From assembly GCA_016795565.1 (NCBI GenBank), contig JAEUGW010000039.1, forward strand, positions 122,743 to 186,742: DNA of 64,000 nt, in the 5' to 3' direction. A program made the position numbers and the translations under genes. Within the stretch, counting starts at the first letter, position 1. Every line of letters begins with the position of its first letter. Below the pieces are notes generated by a model. The model saw nothing but the letters and a program-made list of their open reading frames with translations. It ran no database searches and was not told the DNA's origin. Below are positions 55,122-64,000 of the stretch, piece by piece. Source of the stretch: Opitutaceae bacterium (GTDB lineage: Bacteria; Verrucomicrobiota; Verrucomicrobiia; Opitutales; Opitutaceae).

Positions 55122-55958
55122 TCACAGTTGCTCCGGGTTGAGCGGCACGAGCACGGTGACTTCCGTGAGCGAGCCGAGGCGGGGGTCCAGCGCGACCTCG
55201 CCGGTCTTGAACAGGCCGTCGGTGCTGGGTTCGAGCAGGGTGATGTCGCCGATGGCCAGTCCGGGCGGGAAGATGCCGCCGAGGCCGGAAGTCACGAGGC
55301 GCCGGGGGGCGGCCTTGCTGGCCGAGATGTCCAAGGGGACAAACTCCACCGTGCCGCGCGGGGAGCTGAAGGCGTCATTCAGGCCGCCTTGGTAGCTGAT
55401 GGGCTTGTTGTCGCCGCTGACGGTGGCGGCCACGCGGAAGGTCGGGCTGGTGATGAGGTCCACCACGGCGGTGTAGCGATGCACCTCGACCACGCGGCCG
55501 ACGACGCCGCCGGCAAACACCACCGGCGCGCCGACGGGGAGGCCGTAGTTTTCGCCCTTGCGGATGATCAGGCGCTGCCACCAGCCGGAGAAGTCGCGCC
55601 GGGCCACGCGGGCGGGCTCGTAGCGGAAGGCGGGCATCGAGGGCAGCTTGAGCAGGTTTTCCAGGCGGCTGATCTCGGCGTCGAGCGCCTTGTTCTGCTG
55701 CACGCTGAACTCGTATTGGGAGATGAGGCCGGCGAGATCCTTGCCCGCCTTGAGCAGCTCGTCCTTCGAGTGCAGCCGGTTGGACCAGAAGGTCTGCAGA
55801 TCCTGCACGTAGGAATCGGCGACGATGAGCGGGGCCTGGATGGCGAAGAAGGTGGCGCGCGCGAAGGTCTTCAGCACCAGCGGCAGCAGCAGCCAGACCA
55901 GCAAAATGACGCCCAGCGTGGCAAAGGGTCGGGCCTGATCGAAGCGTTTCGGGAGCAC
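55122..55958 (-). CDS. mreC: Rod shape-determining protein MreC
   Basis: MreC is the periplasmic scaffold linking MreB and MreD to PBP2. The 278-residue protein has one N-terminal membrane helix (about 14-35), a coiled coil (about 60-103), and the beta-barrel domain with RRDFSGWWQRLIIRKGENYGLPVGAPVV. This is the MreC signature, with the conserved N-x-G-L-x-x-G-x-x-V. It is 58 nt after mreB. The start MLPKRFDQARPFAT is suitable. Confidence 0.95.
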   Translation of the reverse strand: MLPKRFDQARPFATLGVILLVWLLLPLVLKTFARATFFAIQAPLIVADSYVQDLQTFWSNRLHSKDELLKAGKDLAGLISQYEFSVQQNKALDAEISRLENLLKLPSMPAFRYEPARVARRDFSGWWQRLIIRKGENYGLPVGAPVVFAGGVVGRVVEVHRYTAVVDLITSPTFRVAATVSGDNKPISYQGGLNDAFSSPRGTVEFVPLDISASKAAPRRLVTSGLGGIFPPGLAIGDITLLEPSTDGLFKTGEVALDPRLGSLTEVTVLVPLNPEQL

Positions 55959-56016
55959 GGCGGATTACGTGGTTTGGCGTGCGTCCAAAAAACCCGCCCG
56001 GAGGTCGGGTGCCACC

Positions 56017-57042
56017 TTAAAAGTCCGCGGCGATGCGGTGGAGCTCGTCGATGTTGGTCAGGAACACGCCGGTGCCGTTGGCGACGGCGGAGAGCGGGTC
56101 GTCGGACACGGTGACCGGCAGGCCGGTCTTCTCGGAGAGCAATTTGTCGATGCCGCGGATGAGGGAGCCGCCGCCGGCCATCACGAAGCCGCGGTCGACG
56201 AGGTCGGCGGAGAGCTCGGGCGGGCAGCGCTCGAGGGCGGCGCGGACGGCCTCGACGATGGCGCCGACGGTGTCGGCCATGGCCTCACGGATTTCCTGGG
56301 AGGTGATGTGGATGGTCTTGGGCAGGCCGGCGACGGAATCGCGGCCCTTGACCTCCATGGCGAGCTCGGTCTCGAGCGGGTAGGCGGAGCCGATGGTGAC
56401 CTTGATTTCTTCCGCCGTGCGCTCGCCGATGAGCAGGTTGTAGGCCCGCTTCATGTAGTTGATGATGGCGAGGTCGAACTCGTCGCCGGCGACGCGGATG
56501 GACTTGGAAAACACGATGCCGGAGAGCGAGATGATGGCGATCTCCGTGGTGCCGCCGCCGATGTCCACGATCATGTTGGCGGCGGGCTCGTCCACCGGGA
56601 GGCCGACGCCGAGCGCGGCGGCCATGGGCTCGAGGATGGTGATGACCTCGCGGGCCCCGGCGTGCGTGGCGGACTCCTTGACGGCGCGCTTCTCGACCTC
56701 GGTGATGCCGGAGGGGATGGCGACGACGACGCGGGGCGACACGACCTTGGAATTGTTGTGCACCTTCTTGATGAAGTAGCGGAGCATCGCCTCGGTGATG
56801 TCGAAGTCGGCGATGACGCCGTCCTTCATCGGGCGGATGGCGGTGATGTTGCCCGGGGTGCGGCCGAGCATCTTCTTGGCCTCGTCGCCCACGGCGAGCA
56901 CCTTGCGGGAGGAGGTGTGGACCGCGACGACGGACGGCTCGCGCAGGACGATGCCTTTGTCCTTCACATAGACGAGGGTGTTGGCCGTGCCCAGGTCGAT
57001 GCCGATGTCGTTGGAGAAAAGTCCCAGCAGTTGGTTGAACAT
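56017..57042 (-). CDS. mreB: Rod shape-determining protein MreB (actin-like)
   Basis: MreB forms membrane-bound filaments that direct lateral wall synthesis. The 341-residue protein has the phosphate-1 [20 protein letters not shown] (residues ~12-31, with [12 protein letters not shown] as a membrane-binding N-terminus), the phosphate-2 [20 protein letters not shown], and the adenosine motif [16 protein letters not shown]. It opens the mreB-mreC-mreD-mrdA run. Its presence predicts a rod-like or elongated cell, or at least active lateral growth. Confidence 0.98.
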   Translation of the reverse strand: MFNQLLGLFSNDIGIDLGTANTLVYVKDKGIVLREPSVVAVHTSSRKVLAVGDEAKKMLGRTPGNITAIRPMKDGVIADFDITEAMLRYFIKKVHNNSKVVSPRVVVAIPSGITEVEKRAVKESATHAGAREVITILEPMAAALGVGLPVDEPAANMIVDIGGGTTEIAIISLSGIVFSKSIRVAGDEFDLAIINYMKRAYNLLIGERTAEEIKVTIGSAYPLETELAMEVKGRDSVAGLPKTIHITSQEIREAMADTVGAIVEAVRAALERCPPELSADLVDRGFVMAGGGSLIRGIDKLLSEKTGLPVTVSDDPLSAVANGTGVFLTNIDELHRIAADF

Positions 57043-57182
57043 TGTGGCGGTGGCGGGGGGTTGCAGAATACAAGCGACCGGCCGGCGAAATTGTCAAAAG
57101 CAAACTCGCTGGCGAAAAAGGATTTAGAGCACCGGCTGCGGGCTTGACGGTGGCGGCGGTTGGGCCGAATTAATACCGCGCG

Positions 57183-59471
57183 ATGCACGGAATCGATTTC
57201 ATCCAGGATCTGGCGGTGGTCTTGCTGGTGGCCGGCTTGGTCGGCTGGCTGTGCCATCGCATCGGCCTGTCGGTGATCGTCGGTTATCTCGGGGCCGGCA
57301 TGCTGGTGGGGCCGTTCACGCCGCCGTTCTCGCTGGTGACGGACGTGGAGCGCATCGAGGTGCTCTCGCAGCTGGGCCTGGTGTTCCTGATGTTCGGCAT
57401 CGGCATGCACCTGAGCCTGCGGCGGCTGAAACGCATGGGGCTGCCGCTCGTGGTGGCCACCGTCGTCAACACCATCCTGATTTACTATCTCACCCGGGTG
57501 CTCGGAGCCGCGATGCACTGGAGCAACATGGAGACCATCTTCCTCGCGGCGATGCTCATGATCTCCTCGTCGGCCATCATCGGCAAGATCCTCATCGAGG
57601 TCGGCGCCACCCATGAGAAGGTCGGCCAGGCGGCGATGAGCCTCACCGTGGTCGAGGACGTGGTGGCGGTCGTGATGCTGACCCTGCTCAGCTCGATGGC
57701 GAAATTCGGCTCGGGGGCGGACGGCGCGCAGATCGGCGGGACCATCGGGCTGATGGGATCGTTCGTGGTGCTGGCGGGCGTGGCCAGCCTGCTGATCGTC
57801 CCCTGGCTGCTGCGGCGCCTCGCGGCGGCGGTCAGCGTCGAGTTGCAGACCCTCTGGATGGCGGGCCTGCTGCTGGGCCTGGCGGTGGTGGCGGCGCGGG
57901 CGGGGTATTCGCTCGCGCTGGGGGCGTTTTTGCTCGGTTGCGTGGTGGCGGAAACCGCCCAGCGGCTGCAGGTGGAGCGGACCTTCGAGGGGTTGCACGA
58001 CGTGTTCAGCGCGGTGTTTTTCGTGGGCATCGGCATGCAGATTGATGTCCGGCTGCTGGCGGACGCGGGCTGGCTGATCCTAGGGGTCTCGGCCTTTTCG
58101 CTGCTCTTGCGGCCGCTGACCTGCATGGCGGGCTTCGTGGTGGCGGGCACGGCGCCGCGGGAGGCCCTGCGCATCGGGTTGGTCGCCACGCCGATTGGCG
58201 AGTTCTCGCTGATCATCGCCCAACTGGGCGTGTCGTTGGCCGTGGTGCCGTCAAAATTCTACCCGCTGGCGGTCGGCGTGTCGCTGCTGACCTCGCTGGT
58301 GGCGCCGCCGCTGACGCGGCATTCGGCGCGGATCGCCGACGCGCTGCTCGCGCTGCAGCCCCGCTGGCTGGAAGGGGCGCTGGCGGGCTATCAGAACTGG
58401 CTGCAGCGGCTGCAGGAGCGCGGGCAGCGCAACCAGCTCTGGCAATTGAGCCGCAAGCGCCTCATCCAGATCACGGTGGAGGTCCTGCTGGTCTCGGGGC
58501 TGCTGCTGTTTTCCGAGCAGATGTTCGGGTTGGTGCGGGACTACCTGCCGGTGGATCAGAGCTACCCGCGCGGCGCCGAGATTCTGTTCTGGAGCGCATT
58601 GGGCCTGGTCGCCTTGGTGCCCATGGTGGCGATCTGGCGCAATTTGTCCGCTCTTGCGATGATTGTGGCGGATGCCTCCACGGCGGGGCATGCGGCGGCG
58701 GCGCGCCTCAAGCCGGTGGTGGAGACCGGTCTCAAGCTCGGGGCCGGGGTGCTGATTTTCTTCTGGTTGAGCGCGATCGTGCCGCTGGAGGGCATGGGGC
58801 GCTGGGTGCCGGTGCTGGCGCTGGGCGTCGCGGCGGTGGCGGTGGCGCTGCTGCGCACGCGGCTGGTTTACTGGCACAGCGTGATGGAGGTGGAATTGCA
58901 GCAGCGGCTGGAGCAGAATGAGAAGAAGGCTTCGGTCACCAACGCACCCTGGTTCAAACAGCACAGCGACTGGCAGCTTTCGCTGATGGAATGTGCGCTG
59001 CCCGACCTGGCGGACGTGCGCGGCCGCACGTTGGACGAGCTGGCGCTGCGGGCCAAATTTGGCGTGGTTGTCGCCGGCATCGACCGGCAGGGGGTGATGA
59101 TCGGCAACCCGGCCCCCGGCATGGCGCTCTACCCGGGGGACAAGGTCCTGCTCCTGGGCGAGCCCAAGCAAATCGGCGCGGCGAAGGCCTTTCTGCGGGC
59201 GGCGACCGGCATGCCGGGCCACTCCAATTTCGACGATGTGCGGATGGAGCGGCTGGAACTGCCGGCGGAAAGCGGCTTGCACGGGCGCGCCTTGGCCGAG
59301 ATCGCCCTGAGCCGCACCCACGGCCTGCAGGTCGCCGGCATCAACCGCGCCGGCCAGCGCATCCTGAACCCCGGCGGCGAGGAGAAGCTCTTCACGGGCG
59401 ACGAGGTGCTGGTGCTCGGCAGCCCGGACCAGATCGCGGCGTTCAAGGAGTCCTTGCGGAACGGGGGCTAA
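57183..59471 (+). CDS. Kef/CPA2-type cation:proton antiporter with two TrkA-C domains
   Basis: The 762-residue protein has about 12 transmembrane helices in an Na/H-exchanger domain (1-400), with the motif GYLGAGMLVGPFTPP near the start and EVGATHEKVGQAAMSLTVVEDV as the core motif. A second group of helices (~430-575) follows. Two RCK_C/TrkA-C domains (about 605-680 and 690-760, e.g. LELPAESGLHGRALAEIALS) make up the C-terminus. It probably exchanges K or Na for protons, gated by ligands at the RCK_C sites. No RCK_N NAD motif is seen, unlike KefB/C. It is divergent from mreB, with 140 nt between the two starts. Confidence 0.9.
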   Translation: MHGIDFIQDLAVVLLVAGLVGWLCHRIGLSVIVGYLGAGMLVGPFTPPFSLVTDVERIEVLSQLGLVFLMFGIGMHLSLRRLKRMGLPLVVATVVNTILIYYLTRVLGAAMHWSNMETIFLAAMLMISSSAIIGKILIEVGATHEKVGQAAMSLTVVEDVVAVVMLTLLSSMAKFGSGADGAQIGGTIGLMGSFVVLAGVASLLIVPWLLRRLAAAVSVELQTLWMAGLLLGLAVVAARAGYSLALGAFLLGCVVAETAQRLQVERTFEGLHDVFSAVFFVGIGMQIDVRLLADAGWLILGVSAFSLLLRPLTCMAGFVVAGTAPREALRIGLVATPIGEFSLIIAQLGVSLAVVPSKFYPLAVGVSLLTSLVAPPLTRHSARIADALLALQPRWLEGALAGYQNWLQRLQERGQRNQLWQLSRKRLIQITVEVLLVSGLLLFSEQMFGLVRDYLPVDQSYPRGAEILFWSALGLVALVPMVAIWRNLSALAMIVADASTAGHAAAARLKPVVETGLKLGAGVLIFFWLSAIVPLEGMGRWVPVLALGVAAVAVALLRTRLVYWHSVMEVELQQRLEQNEKKASVTNAPWFKQHSDWQLSLMECALPDLADVRGRTLDELALRAKFGVVVAGIDRQGVMIGNPAPGMALYPGDKVLLLGEPKQIGAAKAFLRAATGMPGHSNFDDVRMERLELPAESGLHGRALAEIALSRTHGLQVAGINRAGQRILNPGGEEKLFTGDEVLVLGSPDQIAAFKESLRNGG

Positions 59472-59572
59472 CCTATTCCCGGCAGCGTGGTTTTCTGTAG
59501 CGGCGGTCTGTGACCGCCGTCGAGCGTGGTGTGGTGATCGTTCGGCGGTCATAGACCGCCGCTACAGGACAG
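59471..59572. repeat. CTGTAGCGGCGGTC element, identical to 34368-34452 in reverse
   Basis: The 85 nt from 59488 to 59572 match 34368-34452 exactly on the opposite strand, and the preceding 17 nt match with two differences. It starts at the stop of the antiporter gene and may end its transcript. Confidence 0.95.
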
Positions 59573-59633
59573 TCCAAAAGCTATGGGCAGTTGGTATTGT
59601 GCGCGCCTTGCCCGCCGGAGGGCGAGTTCCACC

Positions 59634-59667
59634 ACAAAACAAAAGCCGCGTCGGGGGGACGCGGCTT
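59634..59667 (-). terminator. Intrinsic terminator of tatA
   Basis: On the minus strand AAGCCGCGTC (59667-59658) pairs with GACGCGGCTT (59652-59643) around a CCCCC loop, followed by TTTGTTTTG. A 10-bp GC-rich stem plus a T-run directly after the tatA stop (59694) is a standard Rho-independent terminator. Confidence 0.9.
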
Positions 59668-59693
59668 GGGTTGGGGGAAGGGACGTGCGGCCG

Positions 59694-59921
59694 TCAGTTG
59701 TTGCCGGGCTTCTGGTTGGCGTCGGGCTTCCGCTCCGTCCGCTCATCCTCGTCGCCTTCCTTGCTCGCCTTCTTGAATTCCTTGATGGACTGGCCGAGGC
59801 CCTTGGCCAGCGCGGGCAGCTTCGCGCCGCCGAAAAGCAGCAGCACGATGAGCAGGATGACAATCAGCTCGGTGCCGCCGAGGCCGAAGATGCCGGCAAG
59901 GGGTTCGGAAAAGTGAGTCAT
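59694..59921 (-). CDS. tatA: Twin-arginine translocase subunit TatA/TatE
   Basis: The 75-residue protein has the TatA pattern: a short N-terminus with [20 protein letters not shown], a single membrane helix, then [19 protein letters not shown], an amphipathic helix, and a charged tail. TatA forms the pore for folded substrates. TatB and TatC are not in this window. It is downstream of rpoD, 48 nt away, and ends at an intrinsic terminator. Confidence 0.93.
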   Translation of the reverse strand: MTHFSEPLAGIFGLGGTELIVILLIVLLLFGGAKLPALAKGLGQSIKEFKKASKEGDEDERTERKPDANQKPGNN

Positions 59922-59969
59922 GGCGGGAAGCTAGTCTGGCGGAGAGGTGAGTAAAGGCGGAAAGCGGCG

Positions 59970-61925
<1,956 letters not shown>

Positions 61926-61980
61926 AACGTAAATAAGGTGTCCCGTGGCGGGTTACGGTCAAACAGCGGGAAGGGTGGCG

Positions 61981-63849
61981 TTACGAGCCCAGCGAAAGCT
62001 TCGGCGGATTGCGGAGCTGGCGGGTGATTTCGGCGCGCTGTTTCAAGAGGGAAAGTAAGTCAGACTCAACATCCGGTCCTTTGGAGGCTATTTCAAGTTC
62101 TATTTGCCTCTGGCGGGGCTCGAGAAAACGGCGCTGAAGCGAGCGCAGGCCTTCGTTGGCCACCTTGGTCAAGTCATCGTCCGCCGCGGCTTCAAAAAGG
62201 AGGGAGGCAACCAGCGTCTTTTCCTCTTCTGTTTCAAGGAGTTGGTCGAGGTTTTCTCGGCCGGCCCAGCCGTTGTGGGCGGCTTCCGCGAGGATGCGGT
62301 CGAGCAGGCGGCCGGCGGTGTGCGAGGTGTCGATCCACTCGTGCGGCAACTGGTGGGCCAGCGCGTGCAACAGCGACTCGTGGTGCAGGCACAGGAAAAG
62401 CAGGTGGGCCTCGGTGGCCTTGCCGCGCGCGTCGGCGACAGGTTGCGCCACCGGGGCGGGCGTGGCGTTGGCGGACGCGAACCGCGAGCCGCCTTGACGC
62501 GCCTGGAAGGTCCGCAAGTCGCGTTCCAGCGCGCCGGGGGCCACGCGCAGGAAGCCGGCGATCTCGCTGAGGAAGGAGGTGCGCGTCACGTCCGAGTCGG
62601 CCTGCACGATGATCTCGAACAGCGCCGTGGCTGCGCGTGATTTCTGCTCGGCGGACGCGGTGGCTGCACCCGGCAGCAGCGAGCGGCACGCGAAATCCAT
62701 CGCGGACAGCGAGCCGCGCTTCACCTCCTCGTAGGCGGCGAGGCCGCGCTCGAGGAACAGCAGGTCGGGATCGAGTTTCTCGGCGCCGGCGAGCATGAGG
62801 AATCGAACCTCGAGCCCGGCCTTCAACGCCATCGGCAGGAAGCGCAGCGCGGCTTTCTGGCCGGCGCTGTCGCTGTCGAAGAAGCACTCGACCTGCGGGT
62901 GGTAGCGGCGGAGCAGCGCGAGCTGGCCGTCGGTGATCGACGTGCCCTGCGGCGCGATCGCGGTCTTGAGGCCGACGCTCCAGCAGCGCAGCGCGTCGAG
63001 CTGGCCCTCGACGAGCACGAAGGGGTGGCCTTCCCCGGCGTGGCTGCGCGCACGGTCGAGGTTAAAGAGCAGATTGCTCTTCGTGAAGATGGGGGTCTCG
63101 GGCGAGTTGACGTATTTCGCCTCGCGCGCCGGGTCGTCGGCGGGCGTCAGTTCGAGCTGGCGCGCCGTGAACGCCACGACGCGACCCTGGTGGTCGCGGA
63201 TGGGGATCATCAGGCGGCCGCGGAAACGCGGACGCATCGTGCCGAGGGTGGGGAGGGCGCCGTCGCGCATGAAAAACAGCCCGCACTGGCGCAGGGCGTC
63301 CTCGGTGAACTTCCGCTTGAGCAGTGCGGCGGCGAGGCCGCTGTCCTCCGGCGGGGCGAAGCCGATCTTGAACTCCTCGGCCAGCTCCGGGGTGAACTTC
63401 CGGTTCTTCACCCAGTAGTCGCGGATGAAGTCGCCGTGCGGCGTCGTGGCGAGGAAGGCCTGCCGGTAGTGGTCGGCCGCAAGGTCGTGGATGTCGAAAA
63501 TCTCCTGCCGCAGCGAGCGCGTCTCCTTCGACGGCCCGCCGGAGCCTTCCTCGTATTCGAGCGTGATGCCGGAACGCTGGGCGATGGCCTCGACCGCCTC
63601 GGTGAACTGCAGGCCCTCGGTCTCCATGACGAAATTGATGACATCGCCCGCCTTGCCGCAGCCGAAGCATTTGTAGAATCCCTTGTCGGCGGAGACGTTG
63701 AACGACGGCGTCTTCTCCGAATGGAAGGGGCACAGGCCCTTGAAACGCCCGCCGCCCGCCTTCTTCAGGGCCACCACCCGCACCACGACGTCGTGGATGT
63801 TCACGCGGTTTTTCAGGTCGCGCAGGCTGTTGGCTTTGATGACGGGCAC
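61981..63849 (-). CDS. dnaG: DNA primase
   Basis: DnaG makes RNA primers for replication. The 622-residue protein has the N-terminal zinc ribbon with Cys40, His43, Cys61 and Cys64 (CPFHSEKTPSF ... CFGCG), and the catalytic domain with the TOPRIM motifs VLVEGQLDAL (Glu) and FDSDSAG (Asp-x-Asp). A C-terminal region of about 200 residues binds helicase in the family. It lies upstream of rpoD in the macromolecular-synthesis arrangement seen in many bacteria. Confidence 0.96.
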   Translation of the reverse strand: MPVIKANSLRDLKNRVNIHDVVVRVVALKKAGGGRFKGLCPFHSEKTPSFNVSADKGFYKCFGCGKAGDVINFVMETEGLQFTEAVEAIAQRSGITLEYEEGSGGPSKETRSLRQEIFDIHDLAADHYRQAFLATTPHGDFIRDYWVKNRKFTPELAEEFKIGFAPPEDSGLAAALLKRKFTEDALRQCGLFFMRDGALPTLGTMRPRFRGRLMIPIRDHQGRVVAFTARQLELTPADDPAREAKYVNSPETPIFTKSNLLFNLDRARSHAGEGHPFVLVEGQLDALRCWSVGLKTAIAPQGTSITDGQLALLRRYHPQVECFFDSDSAGQKAALRFLPMALKAGLEVRFLMLAGAEKLDPDLLFLERGLAAYEEVKRGSLSAMDFACRSLLPGAATASAEQKSRAATALFEIIVQADSDVTRTSFLSEIAGFLRVAPGALERDLRTFQARQGGSRFASANATPAPVAQPVADARGKATEAHLLFLCLHHESLLHALAHQLPHEWIDTSHTAGRLLDRILAEAAHNGWAGRENLDQLLETEEEKTLVASLLFEAAADDDLTKVANEGLRSLQRRFLEPRQRQIELEIASKGPDVESDLLSLLKQRAEITRQLRNPPKLSLGS

Positions 63850-63858
63850 GGGGCATTA

Positions 63859-63983
63859 GCTGTAGCGGCGGTCTGTGACCGCCGCCGAGCACAAAATTGA
63901 GCGGACGAGGGTAGAGCGGGCCTTGCTGTAGCGGCGCTCTATGAGCGCCGTTCCGACCCGGCGGTCGCAGACCGCCGCAACCG
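63859..63983. repeat. Two tandem CTGTAGCGGCGGTC-family arms upstream of dnaG
   Basis: One arm begins at 63859 and a second at 63925 (GCTGTAGCGGCGCTC), followed by a CGGTCGCAGACCGCCG segment. They occupy the region before dnaG and mark a highly repetitive stretch at the window edge. Nothing else is seen from 63850 to 64000. Confidence 0.75.
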
Positions 63984-64000
63984 GGTTGTATGGAAAATTG

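Overview
The window is a GC-rich, gene-dense chromosomal segment of a Gram-negative bacterium. Gene content and arrangement suggest the phylum Verrucomicrobiota, most likely an Opitutaceae-like lineage. The supporting points are a division/cell-wall (dcw) cluster carrying a LysM-protein gene next to ftsW, a long three-domain-type IspG, a complete mreB-mreC-mreD-mrdA block, and a large load of dispersed palindromic repeats. The taxonomic call is an inference from gene content; no rRNA gene is present.

Layout. 1-9831 (+) is the distal dcw cluster: the mraY 3' end, two small ORFs, a LysM protein, ftsW, murG, murB, ddl, ftsQ, ftsA and ftsZ. murC and murD are not present in this part. 9949-11895 is a small AT-richer accessory patch: a solo Mrr-type restriction endonuclease, a frameshifted antitoxin remnant and a VapB/VapC pair. 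11909-16458 (+) holds obgE, a type II secretion/pilus-type N-domain protein with its GspE/PilB ATPase, and a LysE-type exporter. 16491-19948 (-) holds a FUSC-family membrane protein and mnmA. 20042-27038 (+) holds a GH13 glycosidase, the glycolytic run gap-pgk-tpiA and an exported protein. 27070-31252 holds ispA (-), fmdB-like, a membrane-anchored protein, murJ and a small acetyltransferase (+), and tRNA-Pro(GGG) (-). 31388-36556 holds ligA (+), a DoxX-like protein, a conserved unknown and dnaA (-). 36956-43501 (-) is an isoprenoid/envelope run transcribed uppS-cdsA-dxr-rseP-ispG towards dnaA. 43600-52308 holds phhB (+), an acetylxylan-esterase-like hydrolase and a lipoprotein (-), a phospholipase D protein, and a moxR-DUF58-transglutaminase operon (+). 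52309-57042 (-) is mreB-mreC-mreD-mrdA. 57183-59471 (+) is a Kef-type antiporter with TrkA-C domains, followed by tatA, rpoD and dnaG (-).

Functionally the window is dominated by envelope growth and division. Lipid-II synthesis and flipping (mraY, murG, murB, ddl, murJ, uppS, ispA, dxr, ispG), the divisome (ftsW/Q/A/Z) and the elongasome (mreBCD, mrdA) sit together with replication and transcription core genes (dnaA, dnaG, ligA, rpoD).

The most unusual signal is a set of palindromic repeat families. They fill intergenic gaps, and several have also inserted in frame inside conserved genes: ispA, ispG (two), mnmA (two), the DUF58 gene (two) and a lipoprotein gene. Three repeat types recur in unrelated proteins in the same reading frame, giving shared peptide tracts. 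This resembles the Rickettsia palindromic elements in behaviour, but the sequences here are different. Other notable points are an FtsZ T7 loop with Ala in place of the second catalytic Asp, a MurB with Cys at the catalytic Ser position, a triple-nested palindrome at 15601-15821, and an 85-nt element present twice, identical and in opposite orientation, 25 kb apart.
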